Shown: positions 24,559 to 34,700, counted from the first letter of the stretch. The stretch: 38,065 nucleotides of DNA from Pedobacter nyackensis (GCF_900176505.1 NZ_FWYB01000026.1:1-38065), one strand, 5' to 3'. Notes: a model not told the origin generated them from the letters alone. Made by a program: numbers and translations.

Positions 24559-24603
24559 AGTTTCAAGAACATGCTTAGAATATATTAGCATATTCTTGAA
24601 ACT
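24559..24603. terminator. Long hairpin between convergent genes
   Basis: AGTTTCAAGAA (24559-24569) pairs with TTCTTGAAACT (24593-24603), with a second inner pair ATGCT/AGCAT. It sits between the Xre stop (24546) and the leftward aldolase stop (24614), so it may terminate both. The T-run is weak (ATTATTTTACTTTTT further on), hence modest confidence. Confidence 0.5.
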
Positions 24604-24613
24604 CGCAATTATT

Positions 24614-25267
24614 TTACTTTTTGTTAACCAATTGGATTAATAATTGGCAACGTTCTGTTAACCAATTGTAGTTTGTAGCATTTTCAGGTTGTTGAAATAG
24701 TTTTGAGCCAAAGCCCAAAGCAGTAACTCCCGCATTTAACCAGTTGTCTATATTTTCTTTGTTTACGTCCACACCACCAGTTGGCATAAATTTAAGGTTT
24801 GGAAACAAAGGTTTAATTGCTTTTAAGAATCCGATGCCCAAAGTATCGCCTGGGAATAATTTAACAAGTGGTGCACCTAGTTCTTCAGCCAGATTAATTT
24901 CAGTAGGTGTCATACAACCAGGTATCCATAAGATTTTATTGGCGGCTGCTACTGCAGCAAGATCAGCTTTAACAATTGGGCTGACTATGAAATCGGCTTT
25001 TAGCTTGATATAGGCTTCTGCTTGCGCCACTGTTTTTATAGTTCCAATTCCAAGCTTCATGTCCTGCAGGTGTTCATTCCTGTAATTCACCATTGCTTCA
25101 AAATTTTCTGGGGCATTTGCACCTCTGTTTGTGAATTCGAAAACGCGGATACCACCAGCATAACTAGCCTTTAATACTTCTATACAGGTTTGAGGATCTT
25201 CATTATAATAAACCGGAATAACCGGGTAATCCTGGATAACTACTAAAGGGTTTGTTTCTATGTTCAT
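24614..25267 (-). CDS. eda: 2-dehydro-3-deoxy-6-phosphogluconate aldolase (KDPG aldolase)
   Basis: A 217-residue class I aldolase of the KDPG/KHG type. The Schiff-base Lys136 is in GAPLVKLFPGD, the catalytic Glu44 in RVFEFTNRG, and the phosphate-binding loop in FMPTGGVDVNKENI. GIGTIKTVAQAEAYIKLKADFIVSP is the usual second-strand region. It cleaves KDPG to pyruvate and glyceraldehyde 3-phosphate, the last step of uronate breakdown. It is downstream of kdgK on the same strand (78-base gap), consistent with a kdgK-eda operon read from the divergent promoter at 26342-26513. Confidence 0.93.
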   Translation of the reverse strand: MNIETNPLVVIQDYPVIPVYYNEDPQTCIEVLKASYAGGIRVFEFTNRGANAPENFEAMVNYRNEHLQDMKLGIGTIKTVAQAEAYIKLKADFIVSPIVKADLAAVAAANKILWIPGCMTPTEINLAEELGAPLVKLFPGDTLGIGFLKAIKPLFPNLKFMPTGGVDVNKENIDNWLNAGVTALGFGSKLFQQPENATNYNWLTERCQLLIQLVNKK

Positions 25268-25345
25268 CTGTATATGATTATTTTATCGTTACAATCTATT
25301 GTTAAAAATTGAGATGCGTTAGAGTAAGGTTCGCTTTATACGTCC

Positions 25346-26341
25346 TTAGATCGAACCATTACCAAAATCTCCTTTTACAAAGAGTTTTTTATAACCTGAA
25401 GCCGTAGCCTTATTAATGATCTCTTGCCCATCAGTACTTCCGGTTAACCCGTAAATTAAACCAGCCATAAAAGCATCACCACTACCAATTCTATCTACTA
25501 CTTCATTGGTCTCAAATACATCAGAAATATAGTTGTGCTCTGGTGTATGATATGTACCATAGAAGAGGTTATGCTTTGGATTATCCATAAAGCGGAAGGT
25601 ATTGGCTATATGCTTACACTGAGGGAAACGGCTGAATACTTCCTTTGCAGACTCGTTTGCCTGTGCAGCGTATGTTTTCACAGACGTTTGACGATTTAAG
25701 TTCTCATCGACCGGGATACCAAGCATTTTATTTACAGCCCAGATATTGCCCATAATGACATCGCAATACTGTACCAGCTCCGGCATTACATCTATGGGTT
25801 GTTTCCCATAATCCCATAACCGGCTTCTGTAATTTAGATCCACCGATATTTTTAGTCCCTTTTTTTTCGCTGCAGTAAGGGCTTCTTTACATACTGCTGC
25901 CATATTTTCATTTAGAGCAGGGGTAAGCGCTGTCCAATGAAACCAGGTATGACCTTCTAAAAGTTGATCCCAATCTATGGTTCCGGCCTCTAAGCTGCTA
26001 AATGAAGAAAACTTCCTATCATAAACAACTTCGCCACTTGTTAATCCATTAGCAGACAGTAAAAAGTAAAGTCCCAATCTGCTTCCCTGGCGTATGGTTC
26101 TATTGGTATCGACCCCTAATTCCTGTAAGGATTGAAGCGCATTGTTTGCCAGAGCGTTGTCTGGTACGCAGCTTACATAAGAGCAAGGGATATTCCATTG
26201 TCCTAATGATGCGGATACATTGGCTTCCGATCCGCCTGGAAATAAAGAAACAGTGTGATTCTTAGAAATAAATTGATCTTCAGATGAACTGAACCGCAGT
26301 AGCAACTCACCAAACACCAATATGTTTTCTTGATTTAGCAT
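25346..26341 (-). CDS. kdgK: 2-dehydro-3-deoxygluconate kinase (PfkB family)
   Basis: A 331-residue PfkB-family sugar kinase. It has the N-terminal LVFGELLLRFSSSEDQF, the first PfkB signature FPGGSEANVSASLGQWN, and the ATP-site/catalytic signature DRIGSGDAFMAGLIYGL with the base Asp in the G-S-G-D motif. DLNYRSRLWDYGK is typical of 2-keto-3-deoxygluconate kinases. It phosphorylates KDG, formed by UxuA, to KDPG, substrate of the adjacent Eda. The start at 26341 faces the divergent oxidoreductase gene, with the shared operator 79 bases upstream. The KDG assignment rests on neighbours as much as on the sequence. Confidence 0.9.
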   Translation of the reverse strand: MLNQENILVFGELLLRFSSSEDQFISKNHTVSLFPGGSEANVSASLGQWNIPCSYVSCVPDNALANNALQSLQELGVDTNRTIRQGSRLGLYFLLSANGLTSGEVVYDRKFSSFSSLEAGTIDWDQLLEGHTWFHWTALTPALNENMAAVCKEALTAAKKKGLKISVDLNYRSRLWDYGKQPIDVMPELVQYCDVIMGNIWAVNKMLGIPVDENLNRQTSVKTYAAQANESAKEVFSRFPQCKHIANTFRFMDNPKHNLFYGTYHTPEHNYISDVFETNEVVDRIGSGDAFMAGLIYGLTGSTDGQEIINKATASGYKKLFVKGDFGNGSI

Positions 26342-26419
26342 AAATTAATGATTTCAGAATACAATAATACAGGTTCTGTATATGAAATAGAAGCAATCTA
26401 ATTTATTTAATAAATCTCA

Positions 26420-26438
26420 AACGATTTCGTAAATATTT
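26420..26438. promoter_or_regulatory. Putative uronate-regulon operator, copy 2
   Basis: AACGATTTCGTAAATATTT lies between kdgK (leftward) and the mannonate oxidoreductase gene (rightward). It matches 18 of 19 bases at 15987-16005 before the transporter. Core ACGA-TT-TCGT is a perfect inverted repeat, and AAACGATTT is a pseudo-palindrome like LacI-family sites. Confidence 0.6.
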
Positions 26439-26513
26439 AGTCCTGAATATGGACTTCGAACATTAAAATTCATTAACATTGGTATAATTAATTAACCAGA
26501 TTTATTAGATTAT

Positions 26514-27335
26514 ATGAAGAGCAATGATTTGTTTTCATTAGAAAATAAAGTGATCGTAATTACAGGAGCTACTGGAGTGTTAGGTGAATCCTTTGCGCTG
26601 GCTGTTGCCGGAGCAGGAGCGAAGGTTGCCATTTTAGGGAGAAATGAAGAAAAAGCTAATGCTCGTGTAAAAGCAATCACAGAAAATGGTGGTGAAGCAA
26701 TTGCCGTTATTACGGACGTACTGAATGAGGAATCATTGGTGGCTGCGAAAAATCAAATATTAAGTACCTGGGGCACAATTGATGGTTTGGTAAATGCTGC
26801 CGGAGGTAATATACCGGGGGCAACAATTTCTCCCGATCAGAATCTTTTTGACATCAATATTGCTGATACACAAAAAGCAGTTGAACTTAATTTATTTGGT
26901 ACGGTTTACCCAACACACGTATTTGGCCGTGTAATAGCTGAAAAAGGAAAAGGTTCTATTGTGAACATCTCTTCACTTGCTGCTCAGCGTCCTTTAACAA
27001 GGGTTTTAGGTTATACTATGGGAAAGAATGCAATTGAGGGCTATACCAAATGGATGGCTGTAGAGCTTGCCCAGCGCTATGGTGATAAAGTAAGAGTGAA
27101 TGCATTGGCACCAGGCGTATTTTTGACGGAACAAAATCGCTCTTTATTAACCAATCCTGATGGAACCTTTACAGACAGAGCTCAACGTTTTGTAAACCAT
27201 ACGCCGTTTGGCCGATTAGGTAGTCCGGAAGAGTTAAATGGTACGCTGATTTATCTATTAAGTGATGCGTCAGCCTTTGTTAATGGTGAAACAATTTTGG
27301 TTGATGGCGGCTTTAATGCCTATAGTGGTGTATAG
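26514..27335 (+). CDS. D-mannonate oxidoreductase (fructuronate reductase), SDR family
   Basis: A 273-residue classical short-chain dehydrogenase. It has the cofactor loop TGATGVLG (residues 17-24), NAAGGNIPGA, catalytic Ser153/154 (NISSLA), and Tyr167-x-x-x-Lys171 in YTMGK. GGNIPGATISPDQ and the C-terminal DGGFNAYSGV fit the mannonate oxidoreductase SDRs of Bacteroidota, which replace the unrelated E. coli UxuB. It reduces fructuronate to D-mannonate with NAD(P)H. The next gene 25 bases downstream, uxuA, takes the product, and together they form a transcriptional unit opposite kdgK-eda. The ATG at 26514 places the first strand at the right distance. Confidence 0.9.
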   Translation: MKSNDLFSLENKVIVITGATGVLGESFALAVAGAGAKVAILGRNEEKANARVKAITENGGEAIAVITDVLNEESLVAAKNQILSTWGTIDGLVNAAGGNIPGATISPDQNLFDINIADTQKAVELNLFGTVYPTHVFGRVIAEKGKGSIVNISSLAAQRPLTRVLGYTMGKNAIEGYTKWMAVELAQRYGDKVRVNALAPGVFLTEQNRSLLTNPDGTFTDRAQRFVNHTPFGRLGSPEELNGTLIYLLSDASAFVNGETILVDGGFNAYSGV

Positions 27336-27360
27336 TGAATTAAATATTAATGACTAAACA

Positions 27361-28536
27361 ATGAATACTACAAAACATAAATTATTACAAACCTGGCGTT
27401 GGTATGGTCCGACAGACCCGGTTAGCTTACAAGATGTGAAGCAGGCAGGTGCAACAGGAATCGTTACTGCACTCCACCATATTCCGCATGGGGAGATTTG
27501 GCCATTGGAAGATATTATCGAGAGGAAATCAATTATTGAAGCGGCAGGGCTGGTGTGGGCAGTAGTGGAAAGCGTTCCGGTTCATGAAGCAATTAAAACA
27601 CATCGCAGTGATGCAGATAAATATATAGAAAACTATAAAACTACTTTACGTAACCTTGCACAATGTGGCATTAAAACAGTTTGTTATAATTTTATGCCTG
27701 TGCTCGACTGGACCCGTACGCAATTGGATCTGACCATGACGGATGGTTCAAAAGCGCTATATTTTAACTGGTTGGATCTGGCAGTTTTCGATCTTTTCAT
27801 TTTGAAAAGGGAAGGAGCAGAGGCTGATTATTCAGAAAGCATTAACAAAAGAGCAAAAGAACGCTTCACAGCGATGAATGCTGACGAAATTAATGAATTA
27901 AGAATCAATGTCTTGATGGGAATACCTAATGAGAAGGAAATTGAACTTGAAGCTTTGCGGACGAGTATCGAAGAGTATAAAACGATTGGTCATGACGGTT
28001 TAAAAAAGAACCTTGCTTATTTCCTTAACGGAATTGCCAGTGTTTGTGAGGAAACTGGTGTCAATATGACGATACACCCTGATGACCCACCATACGCAAT
28101 TCTAGGTTTACCCCGTATTGCAAGTACGAAAGAAGATCTTGTTGCTATTCTAAAAAGTGTAGATAAACCTTTTAACGGAATTTGCTACTGTACCGGTTCT
28201 CTTGGCGCTGGGGTATCCAATAACCTGACTGATATTTTTGAGGCCATAAAAGAAAGAGTTTATTTTCTTCACCTGAGAAATGTTACTAAGGATGAAGAAG
28301 GTAACTTTTATGAAGCTGATCATTTAGGCGGCGACGTTAATATGTATGAGGTAATGAAAGCTATTGTAGCAGAAAATGCACTTAGAGATAAGCCAATGCC
28401 TTTCAGGCCTGATCATGGTCACCAGATGCTTGATGACTTGAATAAAGTGACCAATCCAGGTTACTCTGCAATCGGAAGGTTGCGCGGTCTTGCCGAATTA
28501 CGCGGTCTGGAACTTGGTATTACAGGGAATTACTAA
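27361..28536 (+). CDS. uxuA: Mannonate dehydratase
   Basis: A 391-residue UxuA-family TIM-barrel dehydratase. It carries the family blocks LLQTWRWYGPTDPVSLQDVKQAG at the start, IVTALHHIPHGEIWP, VCYNFMPVLDWTRT, NMTIHPDDPPYAILGLPRI, GICYCTGSLG and FRPDHGHQMLDDL. The His, Cys and Asp residues in the last blocks are those used for the divalent metal and acid-base chemistry. It dehydrates D-mannonate to 2-dehydro-3-deoxygluconate, substrate for KdgK. Length is normal, and a terminator follows at once (28556-28594). Co-transcription with the oxidoreductase gene is very likely (25-base gap). Confidence 0.96.
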   Translation: MNTTKHKLLQTWRWYGPTDPVSLQDVKQAGATGIVTALHHIPHGEIWPLEDIIERKSIIEAAGLVWAVVESVPVHEAIKTHRSDADKYIENYKTTLRNLAQCGIKTVCYNFMPVLDWTRTQLDLTMTDGSKALYFNWLDLAVFDLFILKREGAEADYSESINKRAKERFTAMNADEINELRINVLMGIPNEKEIELEALRTSIEEYKTIGHDGLKKNLAYFLNGIASVCEETGVNMTIHPDDPPYAILGLPRIASTKEDLVAILKSVDKPFNGICYCTGSLGAGVSNNLTDIFEAIKERVYFLHLRNVTKDEEGNFYEADHLGGDVNMYEVMKAIVAENALRDKPMPFRPDHGHQMLDDLNKVTNPGYSAIGRLRGLAELRGLELGITGNY

Positions 28537-28555
28537 GGTACTACTAATGACTATA

Positions 28556-28594
28556 GGGCTATCAGAATATATTTCAGATAGCCTTATTTTTTTG
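28556..28594 (+). terminator. Intrinsic terminator after uxuA, overlapping the lacI-type stop
   Basis: GGCTATC (28557-28563) pairs with GATAGCC (28577-28583), followed by TTATTTTTTT. The T-run begins at the reverse-strand stop of the LacI gene (28584-28586), so the two convergent genes share this end. Confidence 0.8.
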
Positions 28595-29627
28595 GCTGTG
28601 AAGAAGCCCTTACCTGAACTTCAGTTGGCAGCATTACAGTCTCAAACCCCTCATCAAAATTCTTTCTTTCAATCAGGGAAATTAACTTTTCTGCAGCAAG
28701 TTGACCAATTTCGAATGCAGGTTGATACACTGTGCTCATTGGTGGGTTCATCGCCTCAGCTAAGTCTGTATTGGTAAAACCGATCAATGCAATATCTTCA
28801 GGAATTTTATACCCTAATTTATTAAGCAATACGAGGCATTTGGTACTGATCTGGTCGGTAGCCGTAAAAATAGCGTCAGGTTTGTCCTCCAGACTCATGT
28901 AATCTTTAATAGCTTGTTCTAAATTCTCATTTAAGGTAGTGGCACCCGTGTAATTACAAGAACGTAGCAGTTCAGGCCTGAATTCAATTCCACTATCAGC
29001 TAAGGCTTGTTTATAGCCATTTAACCGATCGGTAGCAATACTTAATATGGTGTTGGTATTTAAATGTGCAATCTTTCGGTATCCATTATTTATAAGATGC
29101 ATTGTTGCTTCATATGCGCCCTTAAAATTATCTGCTCCAACTTTGTGTGTATGAATCTGATCAATTAACCGATCGAAAAGTACAACCGGGATACCCGACT
29201 TTTGAAGGGATAGGAGATAATTGAAGTTAACAGTTTCATAAGCAGGAGAAATCAATATGCCATCAACACCACCGGCATAAAGCAATTCTAAACAGGCTGT
29301 TTCTAGCTTTTCAGATTCTTTACTTTGCATGATAATGATTTGATAAGATTTATCTGTACTGGCTTTATGGATCCCGTCCAACATCTGGGCGATAACATTA
29401 TTATCTAATGAACAGACAACAACACCAATAGTCCTGGTTTTTCCCTCTTTCAAGCCTTTGGCCATTCTGTTAGGCGAATAATGGTGCTTTTTAGCATAAT
29501 CCAAAACTTTTTGCTTGGTTTCTGCACCAATCTCATGGCTATCATTTAACGCCTTCGAAATTGTAGAAATAGATAAATTAAGCGCTTTTGCAATATCTCT
29601 TAATGTAACGCTGCTGTTCATGCTCAT
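28584..29627 (-). CDS. LacI family transcriptional regulator (uronate locus)
   Basis: A 347-residue LacI/GalR repressor: HTH TLRDIAKALNLSISTISKALNDS, a hinge RMAKGLKEGKT, and an effector-binding domain with IGVVVCSLDNN and the C-terminal IALIGFTNTDLAEAMNPPMSTVYQP. It is convergent with uxuA. By position it should control uxuA, the mannonate oxidoreductase, kdgK and eda, and probably the transporter through the shared 19-bp element. KDG or a uronate is the expected inducer. Its recognition helix differs from that of the first LacI protein (SISTISKAL against SVSTVSRAL), which fits a different operator. The function as uronate regulator is inference. Confidence 0.92.
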   Translation of the reverse strand: MSMNSSVTLRDIAKALNLSISTISKALNDSHEIGAETKQKVLDYAKKHHYSPNRMAKGLKEGKTRTIGVVVCSLDNNVIAQMLDGIHKASTDKSYQIIIMQSKESEKLETACLELLYAGGVDGILISPAYETVNFNYLLSLQKSGIPVVLFDRLIDQIHTHKVGADNFKGAYEATMHLINNGYRKIAHLNTNTILSIATDRLNGYKQALADSGIEFRPELLRSCNYTGATTLNENLEQAIKDYMSLEDKPDAIFTATDQISTKCLVLLNKLGYKIPEDIALIGFTNTDLAEAMNPPMSTVYQPAFEIGQLAAEKLISLIERKNFDEGFETVMLPTEVQVRASSQPKK

Positions 29628-29830
29628 TCCTTTTATTAAATAGAAACGCTAATTTGCAACTATTACGTCGATAAGCTCGAATTTCTTTACTTTATTTTGA
29701 AAATTATTCGAATGAACTAATTAGCAAAGCTATATTTTAAGAACGTGACAAAGTGATGATACAGACTTTAAAAACAGTTCATAGATTTGCTTAACGGTGT
29801 TAGATTATTTACACATCTGAATTAAATGTA

Positions 29831-30430
29831 ATGGGAAGTAAGGAACGTATACAGAGGCTTAAAGAAGAGACAAGGGTTAATATCCTTGATGCTGCCTTGC
29901 AAATCGTTAAAGAAGAGGGGTGGCAAGCGCTAAGCATGAGGAAAATTGCAGATAAAATAGAATATACTGCTCCGATTATTTATGAGTATTTTCTTAATAA
30001 AGAAGCGATTTTATTTGAGCTTTCCAGACAAGGATATGTTGAACTAGGTAAAGCTATTAAAGCTGCAAAAAATAAGTTTACAAAAACTGACGAGCAATTG
30101 GAAGCTATGTGGATTGCTTATTGGAATTTTGCGTTTAAGCATAAGGAATTCTACCAGTTAATGTTTGGAGTAGATATGATGTGTTGTGAACAAAAGAAAT
30201 CAATGCCTGAAGTTGATTATCTGGATAAGCTGTTTTTTGAGACCATTAAAGATCTTATGAGCGCAGAACAGCCTGAAGAGGGAGTGGTTTGCAGGAAATA
30301 TTATACTTTTTGGTCTATTATACACGGTCTCATTTCTATTAATATGGTTAATAAAGGAAGAGATGAAGAGATGAATCAGCATATTTTAAAAGACGCACTA
30401 AAAGGTATTATAAAATATATAAACGAATAG
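29831..30430 (+). CDS. TetR/AcrR family transcriptional regulator
   Basis: A 199-residue TetR-family protein. The N-terminal HTH is TRVNILDAALQIVKEEGWQALSMRKIADKIEYTAPIIYEYFLNKEAILFEL (about residues 14-63), the canonical pattern with the Y-x-Y-F-x-x-K-E end. The C-terminal domain (WIAYWNFAFKHKEFYQLMFGVDM) is of the TetR_C type with a variable ligand pocket. It is 110 bases upstream of the RND efflux operon, in the same direction, but separated by a strong terminator at 30445-30473, so it acts as an independently transcribed local regulator, probably a repressor of the pump. Confidence 0.93.
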   Translation: MGSKERIQRLKEETRVNILDAALQIVKEEGWQALSMRKIADKIEYTAPIIYEYFLNKEAILFELSRQGYVELGKAIKAAKNKFTKTDEQLEAMWIAYWNFAFKHKEFYQLMFGVDMMCCEQKKSMPEVDYLDKLFFETIKDLMSAEQPEEGVVCRKYYTFWSIIHGLISINMVNKGRDEEMNQHILKDALKGIIKYINE

Positions 30431-30444
30431 TAAAACTATTTACT

Positions 30445-30473
30445 CAGGCTTTTATTATAAAGCCTGTTTTTTT
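30445..30473 (+). terminator. Intrinsic terminator after the TetR gene
   Basis: CAGGCTTT (30445-30452) pairs perfectly with AAAGCCTG (30459-30466), with a 6-base loop and 7 T. It separates the regulator from the efflux operon. Confidence 0.9.
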
Positions 30474-30540
30474 CGAATACAATCTAACGCTGTTAAATTA
30501 CTTATATACGTTATATCATAAATAAATAAACTCTATAATC

Positions 30541-31731
30541 ATGGAATATAAACCCTTCTACCCAAAACTACTTAACGCTGTTAAATCATCTAGTGTTGTT
30601 ATAGCTGTTTCGCTTTTTGCCTTATTCTTATACGGATGCGCTGGAGAAACTGCACAAAACGCAATTCCTGCACCACCACCGGCTTTACCTGTTGTTAGCA
30701 TAAGCTCTGGTACTGAAACAACCTTTCAGGAATATCCTGCATCCATTGAAGGTACGGTGAATGTTGAAATCCGCCCACAGGTAAGCGGCACTTTAGAAAA
30801 AGTATACCTTGATGAAGGTGCTTTCGTAAGTGCTGGTCAGCCCATATTTAAAATTAATGATCAACAGTATCGGGCCTCTTTAAATAATGCCCTGGCTGCT
30901 CAGCATGCAGCCGAAGCTGCTTTAATTAATGCACAATTAGAGGTAGAGCGCTTAACACCATTGGTACAAAACAAAGTGATCTCAGAATTTCAGTTAAGAT
31001 CTGCCAAAGCTACCGCTCAAGTCGCAAAAGCGAATATTGAACAGGCTAAAGCAAGTGTTTCTACAGCCGCTATAAATCTAGGCTATACCTTAATCAAGGC
31101 TCCTGTGAGCGGTTATATTGGTCGTTTAGTAAAAAAGCAGGGAAGCTTAGTGGGCCCTGCTGATGTTGACGCCCTAACTCAGCTATCTGACGTACACGAT
31201 GTACATGTTTATTTTGCCCTTGGCGAAAAGGATTTTGTAAACTTTAAATCTCAGTATCCTGGTCAAACGCTAAATGACAAAATTAAACAACTACCTGCCG
31301 TAAAATTGATCCTTGCAGATAACACAGTGTACGCCAAACTGGGAAAAATAGATGTAATAGACGGACAGTTTGATAAAACTACGGGAGCTATTACTGTAAG
31401 GGCGAAGTTCCCTAATCCGCAAGGTTTATTGAGATCAGGGAATACCGGTAAAATACGCCTGAGCCTGGAACACGATAATATGCTTGTTGTGCCGCAATTG
31501 GCCACAATTGAGGTTCAGGATAAAATATTTGTATTCGCCCTTGCCGATAGCAACAAAGTGAGAAAGCAAGCCATCACTATAGCAGGTAAAGCCGGCACCA
31601 ACTATTTGGTAAAAGATGGCGTAAAAGAAGGCGATCAAATCGTATTGAGCGGACTTGATCGTTTGCAGGAAGGTGCAGTGATTGCGCCACAAAGAGCAAC
31701 AGATAAGGTTGCAAAAATTAACAATAAATAA
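30541..31731 (+). CDS. RND efflux periplasmic adaptor lipoprotein (AcrA/MFP type)
   Basis: A 396-residue membrane fusion protein. The N-terminal hydrophobic run ends in the lipobox LYGC (Cys33), so it is membrane-anchored by lipid. Next come a lipoyl half-domain (VNVEIRPQVSGTLEKVYLDEGAFVSAGQPIFKI), an alpha-helical hairpin rich in A/Q/K (AALINAQLEVERLTPL, AQVAKANIEQAKASV), and the second lipoyl half (YTLIKAPVSGYIGRLVKKQGSLVG). A beta-barrel and membrane-proximal domain follow (VIDGQFDKTTGAITVRAKFPNPQGLLRSGNTGKI). It links the inner-membrane pump to the outer-membrane channel. It is the first gene of the operon; the pump starts 11 bases after its stop. Confidence 0.95.
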   Translation: MEYKPFYPKLLNAVKSSSVVIAVSLFALFLYGCAGETAQNAIPAPPPALPVVSISSGTETTFQEYPASIEGTVNVEIRPQVSGTLEKVYLDEGAFVSAGQPIFKINDQQYRASLNNALAAQHAAEAALINAQLEVERLTPLVQNKVISEFQLRSAKATAQVAKANIEQAKASVSTAAINLGYTLIKAPVSGYIGRLVKKQGSLVGPADVDALTQLSDVHDVHVYFALGEKDFVNFKSQYPGQTLNDKIKQLPAVKLILADNTVYAKLGKIDVIDGQFDKTTGAITVRAKFPNPQGLLRSGNTGKIRLSLEHDNMLVVPQLATIEVQDKIFVFALADSNKVRKQAITIAGKAGTNYLVKDGVKEGDQIVLSGLDRLQEGAVIAPQRATDKVAKINNK

Positions 31732-31742
31732 ATACATTCACC

Positions 31743-34700
31743 ATGTTCAAAATATTTATACACAGACCCGTATTAGCAACTGTAATCTCCATTTTACTGG
31801 TGATACTTGGAGTGCTAAGCCTTACTAAATTGCCCCTGCAACAATTCCCGGATATTGCACCACCATCTGTGTTGGTTACGGCTAATTATCCGGGGGCAAA
31901 TGCAGAAACAGTGCTTCGCTCTGTTGCCCCATCCCTGGAAGAATCCATCAATGGAGTTGAAAATATGAGCTATATGAGCTCAACAGCAAGTAATGACGGT
32001 ACATTAGCCATTACTGTTTATTTTAAGTTAGGTACTGATCCGGATCAGGCCGCTGTAAACGTGCAAAATCGGGTTACGCAGGCTACCAGTCAACTGCCTA
32101 CGGAGGTAGTACAGCAAGGTATCATTACAGCTAAACAACAAAATAGTTTCATCATGGCCATCGGAATGTATACCGAAGATGAAGCTAAATACGACCAGAC
32201 TTTTATAGCTAATTATGCACAAATCAATATTATACCTGAGATTAAGCGAATTCCAGGTGTAGGTTCGGCCAGTATATTTGGAGGGGTTAAAGATTACTCC
32301 ATGCGAGTTTGGTTAAATCCTACTCAAATGGCAACCTATAAAATAACGCCTAATGAGGTGATGGCTGCTATACAGGATAAAAGTTTAGAGGCTGCTCCTG
32401 GCCGGTTTGGCGAACGTAGTAAAGAGGTTTTTGAGTATGTAATTAAGTACAAGGGCAAGCTTACAAAGCCGGAAGAGTATGAAAATATCGCTATCCGATC
32501 TAATGCGGATGGATCGGTGTTGCATTTAAAAGATGTAGCCAGGATAGAGTTCGGTGCGTATTCTTATAACAGTTTAACACGTCTGAATGGTAAAAAAGGC
32601 GTTGTGCTTGGTATTATTCAATTGGCAGGTTCCAATGCAAATGAGATTCAGATTGCGATCAACAAATTGATGGAAAAAGCTGCCAAGGATTTTCCAGCAG
32701 GTGTAAAACACAATATTTTTTATAGTACAAAAGTAGCATTGGATCAATCTATAGAGCAAGTGGTACATACGCTTATTGAAGCTTTTATATTGGTTTTTAT
32801 TGTGGTGTTTATATTTCTTCAGGACTTCAGATCCACATTAATTCCTGCCATTGCTGTACCCGTAGCTATTTTGGGAACATTCTTCTTTATGCAACTATTT
32901 GGCTTCTCTATTAACCTGCTTACTTTATTTGCGCTTGTACTTGCCATCGGTATCGTGGTGGATGATGCCATTGTTGTCGTCGAAGCCGTTCACGCTAAAA
33001 TGGAACATAAAAAAATTGGTGCGAAGCAAGCCACCAATGAAGCAATGCACGAGATTAGTGGCGCGATCATTTCTATCACATTGGTGATGTCTGCGGTATT
33101 TTTACCAGTTGGATTTCTGGAAGGCTCAACAGGTGTGTTTTACAGGCAATTTGCCTTTACAATGGCAACAGCAATTATCATATCTGCGATTAACGCTTTA
33201 ACATTGAGCCCTGCTTTGGCAGCTTTATTCTTAAAAAGCAATCATACTGAACACGGTGAAGGAACTAAAAAAGGATTTAAAGAAAAATTCTTTGCCGGGT
33301 TTAACAGCAGTTTCAATGCGATAACCGACAGATATATAGGAGGAGTAAGGTTTCTTATAAAGAACAAGGCAATTAGTCTTACTGGTTTGGCTATTATTAT
33401 CCTGGCAACAGTTTGGTTAGTTCGTACTACACCTACGGGTTTCATTCCAACAGAGGATCAAGGATTTGTGGCTATTGCGGTTAATACACCTTCAGGGACT
33501 TCATTGGAAGGGACTTCAAAAATAATGCAACAGGCTGAAGCTGAATTAAATTCCCTCGATGCTTCGAGATTTGTAACCGCTATAACTGGTTTCAACTTAC
33601 TTACCTCATCAACAAGCCCATCGTCGGCTGTGGTATTTGTCTTGTTAAAACCCACAAAAGAGCGAGGTAAGGTTCAAGACATTAATCAAATTATGGAGGT
33701 GATAAGAGGAAAACTAAATGCGATAAGCGGAGGTAGTTTCTTCGTGTTCAGTTTCCCAACGGTTCCAGGTTTCAGTAATGTCGAGGCACTTGATCTTGTA
33801 TTACAGGATAAAACAGGGGGTAAGCTGGATAAATTTAGTGGTGTTGCTAATAATTTCATTGGAGAACTGATGAAGCGTAAAGAAATTGCCGTAGCCTTTA
33901 CCACTTTTAAAGCCGATTATCCGCAATTGCAACTGGAAGTTGATGATGAGAAGGCGAATCAGCTTGGTGTAAATGTGCGTGATATTTTACAGACCATGCA
34001 AGCCTATTTTGGTAGTGCTCAGGCATCAGACTTTAATCGCTTTGGTAAATACTACCGTGTATTGGTTCAGGCTGATATAGCAGACAGAGCTGATCCTTCG
34101 GCTATTGACCGCGTTTTTGTAAAGAATAAAACAGGAGAAATGGTACCAATAAATACGCTGGTAAAACTAACGCGGGTTTATGGATCAGAAACAGCCTCAC
34201 GTTATAATTTGTTTAATTCGATCCAGGTTAATGCAATTCCTAAACCCGGCTTTAGTTCTGGTGACGCCATCAAGGCAATTCAGGAGGTCGCTAAGGACCA
34301 ATTACCTTCAGGATATTCATTTGAATTTTCGGGTCAAACAAGAGAAGAGATCTCTTCAAACGGACAATCTACAGTTGTATTTTTACTTTGCTTAGTTTTT
34401 GTATACTTCTTGTTATCAGCTCAATATGAAAGTTATATCTTACCTTTAGCAGTGCTGTTATCTGTCCCTACCGGGGTACTAGGTGTCTTTGCTGTGATTG
34501 GTATAGTAGGCATTGAAAACAACATTTATGTTCAGGTAGCCTTAATTATGCTTATCGGGTTGCTGGCTAAAAATGCCATCCTTATTGTGGAGTTTGCTAT
34601 CCAACGTCGAAAGGCAGGTCTTTCCTTAGTAAACGCAGCATTGGAAGCGTCAAGACTAAGGTTACGTCCAATTCTGATGACCTCATTTGCATTTGTGGTT

